From Petrimonas sp. (lineage in GTDB: Bacteria; Bacteroidota; Bacteroidia; Bacteroidales; Dysgonomonadaceae), in assembly GCA_012839475.1 (NCBI GenBank), contig DUNG01000022.1, positions 1 through 64,000 of the forward strand: a DNA stretch of 64,000 bases. Reading direction: 5' to 3'. A model generated the notes under the pieces. That model saw nothing but the letters and a program-made list of their open reading frames with translations. It was not told where the DNA came from and ran no database searches. Shown one piece after another: positions 16,884 to 25,291 of this stretch. The stretch's first letter is position 1. Every line of letters starts with the position of its first letter. Made by a program: the position numbers and the translations under genes.

Positions 16884-18389
16884 TTAATCAAGCTCAAAGA
16901 CGACTCTATAATGGCTGTTTTTCTTTAAATCTTTATTGTAAATAAGCAGGAAGTTCTCGTCAAAAGCAATGTCCAAATTTGAGCTGTTCTCAACAAGCCG
17001 GGGAGAAAAAATCTGTTCGGGGAAAAAATAGCCTATGGGGATATCTTTCACATGTTCTTCTTTAAAGCCTTTGCCGTTTACCTGGTCAATGGAGAATTTG
17101 TCTCCCGTGATTAGCGTAATGGTGCATCTCTTGCCTTTCCGCTTGAAAGTGAACCTGTAATCCCCCAAACCCTCCACCTGCTGTGTACGTGCATTCCATG
17201 CAGGGTCACCATAGTACACCACCACATCTCTGTCATAGATAAACCCCACATCATCTATGGTTCTCTCCTCGGCGAGGAGTTCTTTCACCTTTTTCTCAAT
17301 GATGTCCATGACATTCCTCTCTCCCAAATGGCGAAAATCGGGAATGATCTCCAATAGCTTGGGGTTCCTGCGGTACTCTTGCGTGTACATGTCCTGTCTG
17401 TTTAAAAATGCGGCTTCCGCTAGAGTGTGTGTCCCGGGGGAGGAGAGAAAGAACTTCAGAGCCCCCCATCCATTTCGTCCATGCCAGGTTGACACGACAT
17501 ATCCCATCATCGCGGTAGCTCCACCTGAAGACAACCAGGCCGCGGCCATCGACTGCTTAGAATTATCCATGTCACCTATAAGGCAGTTGCCAACGGGAAA
17601 ATAGATGCGCGGCTTAGATGTTTTGGGCACATAGCGCGGCTCAAATGAGTCGCCATAGAGCAATCCGTTTTTCGAGCGCAGATTGCCTGTCGAAAACGGC
17701 ATCTCCAAGTTGTACTGAGTGGCATGTGAGGCGGTTATGATGATGTCGGGATCTATCTCCTCCCATTTTTGCAGGAAGGTAGGAAGGGCGTGATACGGGC
17801 TTTCCATTTGGAAAAATCGCACGGAATCATTTTGGTATCTTTTTTCTGCCCAACTGCCTCTTTGGGCATCGCTGATGATGGCCATCCGATCAAACCAAAT
17901 ACCCGACTCAATCTCGATGATGGTTGAAAGGGCGGTGCGTAGAACAAAAGGCTCCCTACTTTGGGTGACGATGCGTAGCGCATCTCGTGCCGTGTAGCCG
18001 GTAACGATTCCCCATAGGTAGTCGTCATAGATGTCCTCGTCTAATCCCCTGCACATTCTGTTGCCGTCAATCACGAAATTGTCGTCGATGTTTTCCGGTT
18101 TGTCCACCACGCAAAGAAAGCGAGGGCCTGTTTTTTTTAAATCGGGCAGCAGTTCGCTAATATCGCTTTTGTAGAACAGCACATCGGCTTTCCTATGCTG
18201 CTCTTGTAGTGAGGAAACCACCTCCATCCAGTCACTCTCCTGTTTCAATGCATCGCGTACGGCAATGACATAGCCGTTTGGTTTTGCTTTCGCGGCTACC
18301 TCTATCGTGGGCGGTAAGAAAAACAATAAGATGAAAAAAGCGATTTTACCCTTTAGTAAAAAGTTACCTGACACTGTTGATCTTTTCAT
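16884..18389 (-). CDS. Exported gingipain-like (clan CD, C25-type) protein
   Basis: 501 residues with an N-terminal signal/membrane segment (about 14-31). The middle resembles the caspase-like core of C25 peptidases: PDIIITASHAT supplies a candidate catalytic His near 222, VGNCLIGD a candidate Cys near 269, then a Gly/Ala-rich GGATAMMGYVVSTWHG strand and later VVYYGDPAWN, like the VFGDPS block near the end of gingipain catalytic domains. The His-Cys order and spacing fit clan CD, but no adhesin or type IX sorting tail is seen. The start codon lies inside the thioredoxin-like gene upstream (26-bp overlap), so the two are translationally linked. It could also be an inactive relative. Confidence 0.55.
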   Translation of the reverse strand: MKRSTVSGNFLLKGKIAFFILLFFLPPTIEVAAKAKPNGYVIAVRDALKQESDWMEVVSSLQEQHRKADVLFYKSDISELLPDLKKTGPRFLCVVDKPENIDDNFVIDGNRMCRGLDEDIYDDYLWGIVTGYTARDALRIVTQSREPFVLRTALSTIIEIESGIWFDRMAIISDAQRGSWAEKRYQNDSVRFFQMESPYHALPTFLQKWEEIDPDIIITASHATQYNLEMPFSTGNLRSKNGLLYGDSFEPRYVPKTSKPRIYFPVGNCLIGDMDNSKQSMAAAWLSSGGATAMMGYVVSTWHGRNGWGALKFFLSSPGTHTLAEAAFLNRQDMYTQEYRRNPKLLEIIPDFRHLGERNVMDIIEKKVKELLAEERTIDDVGFIYDRDVVVYYGDPAWNARTQQVEGLGDYRFTFKRKGKRCTITLITGDKFSIDQVNGKGFKEEHVKDIPIGYFFPEQIFSPRLVENSSNLDIAFDENFLLIYNKDLKKNSHYRVVFELD

Positions 18390-19581
18390 TGTTAGTCTTT
18401 TCTAATCGTTTGAATTGTTCATCAAAAATCTGAGCCTCCTCCTTATTGCCCAACTTCTTGCTTAGCTGGCTCAAAATGGCGTAAAAGTTAACGGGTAGTC
18501 GTCTGCTATTCTCCTGTTCTTGTAGTGAATTTACCTGTATGAGGCACTCAGACAAGAGAGAGGCATCTTCGATATGGTCCGCTAGAAATGCGTATACTTC
18601 TTTCAGGAATGCCTTGTCGTCGTCTAACAGCTTTAGGTCATTCGCGAACGACAAAAAATGATACATTTTTTGGGCGTCTCCCTCCCTCTTGATTTTAGCC
18701 ATCTCTATTTTCGTCAAGTAGGCGGAGGAGTTTTTAAGTTCATACCTGTATAGAAGCTCCTGTAAAACCTGCAAGCTATCCGTTGAAGCTTCATTCAACT
18801 CGTTCTTAGCAATACGGGGCAACAGGTGGTTTACCGCTTGATTCATGCCGCTGTTTAACTGGTTTTCAAAAAGCAGCAGGTTGCCTTTGAATTGGTTTTT
18901 CACTCTTCGCGAGTTGTTTATCACGAACCTGTAGGCACTGGAGTAGGGGTCTACAATGTAGGGGCTCGCGATTTCCCAAATATCTTCGTTTAACAACGAC
19001 TCCACAGGCAGGCTGGAAAGGAACTCTTTGGTAACTTGTTCCGTCTCTTTGTTTTTGTACGCACCCTGAAGGGCTTTTACATAAGAGCTCACAAGGGCGA
19101 TACCGCGTTCGCCTGATAGATACCTCTTTTCTAGATGCAGCAAACCACCACCGCTAACTCCTTTTTTCACCTCGCTTATCAAGCTTGCTCCATCTCTAAA
19201 GCCTACGATCGAGTGCAGTATTTCTCCATCTGGAGAAACCAACAACAGGGTTGGAACGCCGGGGACATGCTCTTTGTACTTATTGAAAAAATCCAATCCT
19301 TTCCCCTTCTCTATATCGTATTGCACGTTGATGAAGTTGGAGTTGAAATATTCACCCACCTCTTTGAGAGGAAACGTGTCGCGTGCCAACATCTTGCAGG
19401 GACCGCACCAAACGGCAAAACAGTCCACGAAGATATTTTTTCCTGTGCGTTTCGCCTCCCGGAGGACCTCATCAAAGGGGGCATCCGAAATAAAGCGGAT
19501 ACCTTCATCTTGTTGAGCGTCAATAGATAAGGAAAGGGCAAGATAGAGGAGTATTAATGTTGCTTTTTTCTTGGGATACAT
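18364..19581 (-). CDS. Periplasmic thioredoxin-family protein
   Basis: 405 residues with a signal peptide cut after IDAQ. The thioredoxin fold occupies roughly 28-145, with WCGPC at 58-62 and the cis-Pro in PGVPTLLL. The remaining 260 residues are a helical extension without a family I recognise. The N-terminal type matches thioredoxin-like proteins that reduce or isomerise disulfides in the periplasm. It overlaps the gingipain-like gene by 26 bp, so it may help fold that cysteine-containing protein. Confidence 0.85.
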   Translation of the reverse strand: MYPKKKATLILLYLALSLSIDAQQDEGIRFISDAPFDEVLREAKRTGKNIFVDCFAVWCGPCKMLARDTFPLKEVGEYFNSNFINVQYDIEKGKGLDFFNKYKEHVPGVPTLLLVSPDGEILHSIVGFRDGASLISEVKKGVSGGGLLHLEKRYLSGERGIALVSSYVKALQGAYKNKETEQVTKEFLSSLPVESLLNEDIWEIASPYIVDPYSSAYRFVINNSRRVKNQFKGNLLLFENQLNSGMNQAVNHLLPRIAKNELNEASTDSLQVLQELLYRYELKNSSAYLTKIEMAKIKREGDAQKMYHFLSFANDLKLLDDDKAFLKEVYAFLADHIEDASLLSECLIQVNSLQEQENSRRLPVNFYAILSQLSKKLGNKEEAQIFDEQFKRLEKTNNEKINSVR

Positions 19582-19818
19582 TGATTGGACATTAATTTCA
19601 GTAAAACTGTTTGTGAAAACTTTATGCCGACTCTATTTTTGTTGTTGAGTCGAAATCAGTTGCGAAATTAATAAAAAATTTCGCGAGAAGCCGTTTTTAG
19701 GGGAATACCAACGGGATAAGATTGCTTGATATGTTAAATATTGTTGCAAGTGGCGGATTCCTCCGATGACATTGCAACACTTCACCTAATCGCTTCATCA
19801 ATATATTGTAGGGAATAT

Positions 19819-19872
19819 GTAAAGCTTGTCACAGCTTTACAATTGTAGCGATGAAACAAGGTGCCTACCTTG
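19819..19872 (+). promoter_or_regulatory. Two small hairpins upstream of the 19897 lipoprotein gene
   Basis: GTAAAGC (19819-19825) and GCTTTAC (19834-19840) are inverted arms; CAAGGT (19857-19862) and ACCTTG (19867-19872) form a second stem with a 4-nt loop. They may be operators or leader structures. Nothing else is evident in 19582-19896. Confidence 0.35.
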
Positions 19873-19896
19873 GGTAAATATAAAACTCGTTGAACG

Positions 19897-20487
19897 ATGA
19901 AGACTAAAATATCCTTTCTGTTGCTGATGGCCGTTTTGTTGGGTTGTGATTTTGCCGATGTAGCTGTAGAAACAGACTTTGAAACGGATTTTGAAATGCG
20001 TGCACCCAATCAGGTGCTGATGCTAACGGTCGATTACACGACGAACAGTTTTGAGGGTGGAACGGTGCTGAGTTTTTCAACGCAGACCAAGAATTTCACC
20101 GTTACAAACAGGTATGTCCAGCCAAACGACTTTGGAAGCGTTGAGCTCACTTACGAGGAGTTGGGCGAGAAACTTTTCTTCGGTACTATCCATTGGATGG
20201 GAACAGGAAAGATGACCTTCCCCGAAAAATTGGCTTCACCTGAAGTGTTTAAGCGAGTAACAACCCAAGATTATGTAATGCCGACCCACGGCTTTGAGGA
20301 TATTTTTAACCCCAACGACCTTGAACTGAATTACGAAAAAGCGTGGGGTGCCGTTCAGGGGTTGGCAATTACACGAGAGTTCTTAAAGGCTAACCCCAAT
20401 CAAAAAGTCAAGATGTTCCTTTACACCCCCAGTGTAGGCGTGGGTAACCCGGAGGATTGGTTCTGGGTGATCTACCTGAAGCGATAA
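19897..20487 (+). CDS. Hypothetical lipoprotein
   Basis: 196 residues with a clear lipoprotein signal ending in VLLGC (Cys17), followed by an acidic Asp/Glu/Thr stretch and a beta-rich domain. I do not recognise the family. A 60-bp part of the gene (19987-20046) recurs at 22362-22421 with about 55 identities, showing that a paralogue once existed next door. The TAC-like cassette lies between the two. Confidence 0.65.
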   Translation: MKTKISFLLLMAVLLGCDFADVAVETDFETDFEMRAPNQVLMLTVDYTTNSFEGGTVLSFSTQTKNFTVTNRYVQPNDFGSVELTYEELGEKLFFGTIHWMGTGKMTFPEKLASPEVFKRVTTQDYVMPTHGFEDIFNPNDLELNYEKAWGAVQGLAITREFLKANPNQKVKMFLYTPSVGVGNPEDWFWVIYLKR

Positions 20488-20645
20488 CCTGAACGTAAAA
20501 GGGATGCCAAAAGCGTTTGTTGTTCTATATCAGCATATGGACATCTTTCATAAAACAGAGCATCACACCAACAGTTTTCTTTTCTAAAAACAATCCAAAA
20601 ATCATTACCTTTACATAGAAATTGAGCTGCAGGGATTTTGGCAAG

Positions 20646-21059
20646 TTATTTATTCGATTTAAATTCCTTGGTATCGATAAGAGGTAAAATAAGGTTGTGC
20701 AAATGCGTTCCCCTGAAAAGCGTAAACAGTACTCCTCGGGTAGTTGAAAGAGAAATTGAATTTACTCCAACTATAAAGTTTTCAGCCAATTCAATCTTTT
20801 TCTCTTTAACGAAATCGGAAAAGTTTTCAATATTGTAAATACAGCTTACTTTTGCAGTGCACAGTTCAACTTCTTCACTTCCGCCAAAAACTTCAACCGA
20901 AGTAATTACAAACATATTCTTTTGATCAATATTGAAACGATGCTCAATATTAACATTGTATTTATACGGTGTGTTTTCGGGGATGACCTTACCATAAGAT
21001 TTGATTGCAAATTCCAATATTTCAATCCCAACAAACGAGAATACAACATTTTGTTCCAT
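20646..21059 (-). CDS. SecB-like chaperone of a toxin-antitoxin-chaperone module
   Basis: 137 residues. The layout is that of SecB: an N-terminal strand (VVFSFVGIEIL), a strand pair with KYNVNIEHRFNID and MFVITSVEVFG, then a long C-terminal segment TTRGVLFTLFRGTHLHNLILP followed by LIDTKEF. The RGT-x5-LxPxx-x3-F pattern matches the RGTFPQLNLAPV region of E. coli SecB. It is the last gene of a three-gene minus-strand operon, 9 bp after the HTH antitoxin, in the order toxin, antitoxin, SecB known from the mycobacterial HigB1-HigA1-SecB(TA) system. Inference: it protects the antitoxin from aggregation and proteolysis. A general export role is less likely given the neighbours. Confidence 0.7.
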   Translation of the reverse strand: MEQNVVFSFVGIEILEFAIKSYGKVIPENTPYKYNVNIEHRFNIDQKNMFVITSVEVFGGSEEVELCTAKVSCIYNIENFSDFVKEKKIELAENFIVGVNSISLSTTRGVLFTLFRGTHLHNLILPLIDTKEFKSNK

Positions 21060-21068
21060 AAATAATTA

Positions 21069-21482
21069 TCAGTTTGATGAATAATGAGCTGAATAATGAA
21101 CCGATTTGCTGGAAATTAATTGGTCATAATAGCTTTGCGATGGAGTTACTACATATATGATAGATGTTGCTTGAAAGCTTTCCCCTTTTGCTACTTGCTC
21201 ATCATCTTGAAGGTTTAGTAAATCCACATCTAATGCTATCCCTAAATCGGTTAAAGTATCAATTGTGAAATTGTGAGTTCCACTCAGCCATCTAGTTACT
21301 TCCGATGGGTTTGATTTTCCCATCGCATGCATCAAGTCTTTATTCTTCCATCCCTTGGCTTTCATAGCGTCATCAATTTTTGCAGCTATAAGCATACGGT
21401 TTTCTACGCGTTTTGCTTCTTGTGAGGATATGGAAGATAAAATATCTGAGATACTGTGTCTTTTTTTGTCTGTTGCTTTCAT
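21069..21482 (-). CDS. XRE-type HTH antitoxin with C-terminal extension
   Basis: 137 residues. Residues about 33-90 form a Cro/C1 helix-turn-helix (AMKAKGWKNKDLMHAMG, then SEVTRWLSGTHNFTIDTLTDL), the fold of HigA-type antitoxins. A tail of about 40 residues follows, rich in Tyr, Ser and hydrophobic residues (IIYVVTP, SYYDQLI, VHYSAHY). In TAC systems such a tail is the chaperone-addiction segment that makes the antitoxin dependent on SecB. Gaps are 19 bp to the toxin gene and 9 bp to the chaperone gene. It likely represses the operon promoter. Confidence 0.78.
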   Translation of the reverse strand: MKATDKKRHSISDILSSISSQEAKRVENRMLIAAKIDDAMKAKGWKNKDLMHAMGKSNPSEVTRWLSGTHNFTIDTLTDLGIALDVDLLNLQDDEQVAKGESFQATSIIYVVTPSQSYYDQLISSKSVHYSAHYSSN

Positions 21483-21501
21483 TTTGTTTTATTTGTGTAT
21501 G

Positions 21502-21996
21502 TCATAATTCTATTTCAAAGGATAAGTCGCCTTCGAAATCTTTTGCGTGGAATGAGAAGCGAATTTCTTTATCTGTTATTTTTTCAGTAATTTTCTCTGA
21601 AATAGCTCGCATTAAGTAGTTTTCATCTGATAGTTTTTCGCTTTCTTGAAATGCTCTCATATCTTTTGTCTTGGGACCGCCACCACCCAATACAACAATC
21701 AATGTGCCGTATCTAATACAGTAAAGTCGTAAATTTTTATCAGGATCGTCATATAAAGCACACACTCCATCGCCCGTAACGCCTTCATGTAGTTTAAAAA
21801 AATGTTCACGTGCTCCTGTTTTAGTTCCTATAATTTTTAAACGTTGTATAATGTTTTTTATTTCACTTAAATGTGAATCGAAGTTCTCGTTAATGAACTT
21901 TTCAAATAGAGTTGTATCGTCTTTATCTATTATTACAGAATAGATAGATGCTTTGTTTCCGCTTAATTCTTTTATTTTGATTAATTCACATTTCAT
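21502..21996 (-). CDS. Probable RelE/HigB-fold toxin of the TAC module
   Basis: 164 residues from ATG at 21996. An upstream GTG at 22023 is rejected because it lies upstream of the predicted -7 box and would precede transcription. The core EHFFKLHEGVTGDGVCALY, NLRLYCIRYGTLIVVLGGGG and PKTKDMRAFQE has the strand pattern of RelE/HigB ribosome-dependent RNases, with a longer N-terminal helical part and a C-terminal beta segment. It is first in the operon, followed by an HTH antitoxin and a SecB-like protein. I do not recognise the exact family, and toxicity is inferred from the context. Confidence 0.6.
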   Translation of the reverse strand: MKCELIKIKELSGNKASIYSVIIDKDDTTLFEKFINENFDSHLSEIKNIIQRLKIIGTKTGAREHFFKLHEGVTGDGVCALYDDPDKNLRLYCIRYGTLIVVLGGGGPKTKDMRAFQESEKLSDENYLMRAISEKITEKITDKEIRFSFHAKDFEGDLSFEIEL

Positions 21997-22011
21997 TTCA
22001 TACTGGGATTG

Positions 22012-22042
22012 CAAAGATAACACGTTTTACATATATGTGAAA
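22012..22042 (-). promoter_or_regulatory. Promoter of the TAC operon
   Basis: On the minus strand TTTC (22042-22039), 19 nt, then TATCTTTG (22019-22012): an exact -7 box and a one-mismatch -33 box. The leader to the ATG at 21996 would be only about 10 nt. Confidence 0.7.
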
Positions 22043-22104
22043 TAAATAAGAACTCTATTTTGTTCATCAATTTGAAATTTAACTTTTAATTTAATAAAAA
22101 CAGG

Positions 22105-22380
22105 TTACATTATGCCGAAATTCATTATTTCGGATGCTTGTGCGAAGTCGTTTAGGTCGCCGTTGTTTTCTAAAATGGATTTATCTAGCTTGCCTGCAAG
22201 CGTGAGAATATCTTGATAGCGTCTGTTTTTGTAGCAGGTTTCAAATCCGAAAATAAGTGCTTCTTTTCTAACTACTCTGGTTTTTTTCCTGTCGGTTTGT
22301 GCCTGAATTAGTAGGGCTTCAAACTCCCGCGTCAGTTGTTTTTCTCGTTTTTCAACCAACTGATTTTGAAGCACGTGCAC
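22105..22380 (-). pseudogene. C-terminal fragment of an unrecognised protein
   Basis: A 91-codon frame. The body from LVEKREKQLTREFEALL onward is Lys/Arg/Glu-rich and helical, and looks like the end of a larger protein. Its first seven codons (GTG at 22380 and on) are antisense to the lipoprotein-like fragment at 22362-22421, so the natural 5' part is missing and the frame starts at a recombination boundary. Family not identified. It lies upstream of the TAC promoter on the same strand. Confidence 0.45.
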
Positions 22381-22460
22381 CCAATCAGGTGCTGATGCTT
22401 ACGGCCGATTACACGACGAACCCCAATCACAAGGGCATTTTCTTGTTAACCGACAATTAA
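22362..22460 (+). pseudogene. Decayed fragment of a paralogue of the 19897 lipoprotein
   Basis: 22362-22421 matches 19987-20046 at about 55 of 60 positions, in the same orientation and frame (TDFEARAPNQVLMLTADYTTN). The frame then runs 12 codons with no similarity to the intact gene and stops at 22458. No start codon or signal peptide remains. Confidence 0.8.
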
Positions 22461-22562
22461 ACTGGCAGGGATAATGCGTTGTATATAGATTATATCATCA
22501 TGCATCGAAATATCCTCTAATGCAGAGTCGGAATAACGAATTTGACACATGGTACAGGAAAA

Positions 22563-22748
22563 TCAAAAGTTAAACGACTCTTTCATATTGCAGCTATAAT
22601 CATCGCTTAAATCATCCAATAATTTTGAAAACACCTCTTCGTGTGAGGGGGCATTTTCAATTCCTTCCGGTTTGGGATATTGGAGAGTTACGGTTCTTTT
22701 ATTTTGGAGCTCTTGCACTATCTTTAAACTTCCTTGAAAAAAATCCAT
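22563..22748 (-). CDS. Small hypothetical protein
   Basis: 61 codons, acidic (SKLLDDLSDDYS), with no recognisable domain. It may be a real small gene or a remnant: the region 22461-22851 otherwise contains nothing I can identify, and no good promoter precedes it. Confidence 0.25.
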   Translation of the reverse strand: MDFFQGSLKIVQELQNKRTVTLQYPKPEGIENAPSHEEVFSKLLDDLSDDYSCNMKESFNF

Positions 22749-22851
22749 CTAATCGCCGTAGGTTGGGATGGTCTCGAAAATGTGTTAGGCGCGTGATTTT
22801 TGTTTAAATGAACTTTACCCATTTTGGAATACTACAAATAAATCGGGGAAT

Positions 22852-25236
22852 ATGAACGTTGTTTTAGGTATGTCAGGGAGAAAGAGTTATAGGAAATGGC
22901 TGTTTGCTCTAATAGGGTTATTTATGCTGGCACAAGCGGTATCGGTCGCACAGACAAACCGACAGACCGTTAGAGGAAAAGTGTATGATAGCGATTCGCA
23001 TGAGCCGCTTGTCGGTGCAACGGTTATCGTACTGGAAAGCGATCCCATATTGGGAGCTTCAAGCACCATGGATGGGGAGTTTCATATTGATGGAGTGCCC
23101 ATGGGGCGGTATGATCTGAGCGTCTCTTACGTGGGATACGAGACGAAGTTGGTTCCCGCTGTTATGGTTACGGCCGGTAAAGAGGTGGTGTTGCAGATTC
23201 CCTTGCGGCAGAGCATCATAGAGATGGGTGAAGTGGTGATTAGTGCCGACGCAGGTAAAGAGAAGCCGCAAAACAGCATGGCCTATATCAGTGCACGAAC
23301 CTTTTCGGTGGAGGAGACCCAAAGATACGCTGGGGGCTTGGATGATCCGGCACGTATGGTGGCCTCTTTTGCCGGGGTTACTACCAGTACCCCGCAGGAT
23401 AATGCCATATTTGTCCGGGGTAACGCGCCACAGGGTGTTGCCTGGCGACTTGAGGGCGTTGAGATACCTACACCTCACCATTTCGTGGGGGCCAATGTAA
23501 CGGGTGGCGGAATTGTAACCCTGTTCAGCAGTCAGATAATGGCCAATTCCGACTTTTATACCGCCGCCTTTCCGGCAGAGTATGGTAACGCGTTGGCGGC
23601 CGTTTTTGACATGAAATTTAGAACCGGGAATAACAGCAATTATGAACATGTGGTACAGGTGGGTATGCTCGGAATAGATGTAGCCTCGGAGGGACCGTTC
23701 TCTAAAAAGTATGACGGCTCTTACCTGTTTAACTACCGTTACTCCACGTTTGGATTGCTTACCGATTTGAAGATAGTTGATACAACTCAGAAGTTTAAAT
23801 ATCAAGACCTTTCTTTTAAGTTTAACTTTCCTACCCGCCATATAGGCACTTTTTCGCTCTGGGGTATCGGAGGTGTAGACAGGGCTATCCAGCCGTTGCT
23901 GGAAGACAAGAGCAAGTGGAAATACGATTTTGATCGTGCGAAATTCACTTGGGATACCTACCAAGGTACTTTGGGATTAGGGCATAAAATAGTTACCGGC
24001 TCAAACAGTTATATTCATTCTACAGCAGCATTTTCGGGAATACGTAACGATATGTTGATGGAGGCTGCCCATGAAGATCTTACTTTATACCCTGTATTTC
24101 ACAAGATAGATGATAACGGTACCTTTACGCTTACCTCTGCACTCAATCATAAGTTTAACGCACAAGCCACCACACGTGCCGGATTTACTTATAAGTACAT
24201 GTTGTTCGATATGGACCTGAGTGCCAGTGAAGATGCTTACAGCGGGGATATGTACCAGCCTGTTGCTGAAGAATCGGGTGGTGCCAGCAGCATAGAGGGG
24301 TTTGCTCAGTTACGATATCGAATTACGCCGGAACTGACATTAAATGGTGGACTGCACCTGGGGTATTTTAAATTGAATGATGAATTTACCCTTGAGCCAC
24401 GCTTCGGTTTACGTTGGCAAGTTCACCCAAAGCACTCCTTTAACTTGGGGTATGGAATGCATAGTCGTCCCGAGGATCTTAAGATGTACCTTATGCAATT
24501 TGACGGTAAAGCCGTAAACCATTCACTGAAGCTCTCCAAGGCGCATCACGCTGTTCTGGGGTATGACTGGTCTATCAATAAAAAGATGAGGTTAAGCACG
24601 GAACTCTATTATCAGCATCTGTACGATATCCCGGGTGAGGAGGGAACATCTTTTTCCCTTATTAATTACAAACAGGATTATCTGCTACATAAGGCTATGG
24701 TCAATAACACGATAGGTAGAAACATGGGGGTTGATATCACGTTAGAGCGTTTCCTTAACAACAACTACTACTATCTTTTGACAGCTTCGATTTTCGATTC
24801 CAAATATAAGGGTGGCGACAACAAGTGGCACAACACCCGTTATAATAGGAGTTACGCGTTCAATGCCCTCTATGGCAAGGAGTTCTTTTTTAAGAATAAT
24901 AGTCGCTCTTTGGGATTGAATATACGTGCTAATTTCACCGGGGGAGAGTGCTATTCGCCTGTTTTAGAGGAGGAGAGCCACGCGGTTCGTCGTATCATTA
25001 CCGATGAGGTGAATGCCTTTTCCAAACAGTTCGATCCGCTCTTGTACTTTGATGCGACAGTAACCTACAGAATCAATCATAGAAAATCTTCCAGCCATAT
25101 TGCCCTGCAAGTGAAGAATATGCTTGGAGCGGCCCTTCACGGTTCAGCGTTCAGTTATAATCTTGTAACCAACGAGATAGAGTTGGTAAAGACGCGTGTC
25201 GTTATCCCGGTGTTGAGTTATAAATATGAGTTTTAA
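22852..25236 (+). CDS. TonB-dependent receptor with carboxypeptidase-like N-terminal domain
   Basis: 794 residues: signal peptide cut near SVAQ, a CarboxypepD_reg-like domain (about 38-125, VRGKVYDSDSHEPLVGATV), then a plug region and a 22-strand-type barrel ending in YKYEF, with the terminal Phe typical of outer-membrane proteins. The ligand is not predictable and no SusD partner follows. ATG at 22870 is an alternative start with a shorter N-terminus. It may act as a siderophore, vitamin or peptide receptor. Confidence 0.85.
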   Translation: MNVVLGMSGRKSYRKWLFALIGLFMLAQAVSVAQTNRQTVRGKVYDSDSHEPLVGATVIVLESDPILGASSTMDGEFHIDGVPMGRYDLSVSYVGYETKLVPAVMVTAGKEVVLQIPLRQSIIEMGEVVISADAGKEKPQNSMAYISARTFSVEETQRYAGGLDDPARMVASFAGVTTSTPQDNAIFVRGNAPQGVAWRLEGVEIPTPHHFVGANVTGGGIVTLFSSQIMANSDFYTAAFPAEYGNALAAVFDMKFRTGNNSNYEHVVQVGMLGIDVASEGPFSKKYDGSYLFNYRYSTFGLLTDLKIVDTTQKFKYQDLSFKFNFPTRHIGTFSLWGIGGVDRAIQPLLEDKSKWKYDFDRAKFTWDTYQGTLGLGHKIVTGSNSYIHSTAAFSGIRNDMLMEAAHEDLTLYPVFHKIDDNGTFTLTSALNHKFNAQATTRAGFTYKYMLFDMDLSASEDAYSGDMYQPVAEESGGASSIEGFAQLRYRITPELTLNGGLHLGYFKLNDEFTLEPRFGLRWQVHPKHSFNLGYGMHSRPEDLKMYLMQFDGKAVNHSLKLSKAHHAVLGYDWSINKKMRLSTELYYQHLYDIPGEEGTSFSLINYKQDYLLHKAMVNNTIGRNMGVDITLERFLNNNYYYLLTASIFDSKYKGGDNKWHNTRYNRSYAFNALYGKEFFFKNNSRSLGLNIRANFTGGECYSPVLEEESHAVRRIITDEVNAFSKQFDPLLYFDATVTYRINHRKSSSHIALQVKNMLGAALHGSAFSYNLVTNEIELVKTRVVIPVLSYKYEF

Positions 25237-25291
25237 TCGTCAATATCGGCAACGTACAAATCGCGACAGATATCGGAGCGAGACGGAAAAC

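Noticed and set aside
21997-22023. GTG start at 22023 for the TAC toxin
   Set aside because: It lies upstream of and runs through the predicted -7 box, so it would not be transcribed from that promoter.
23059-23964. 301-codon open frame antisense to the TonB receptor
   Set aside because: The receptor frame is clearly coding; the antisense frame lacks any protein family features.
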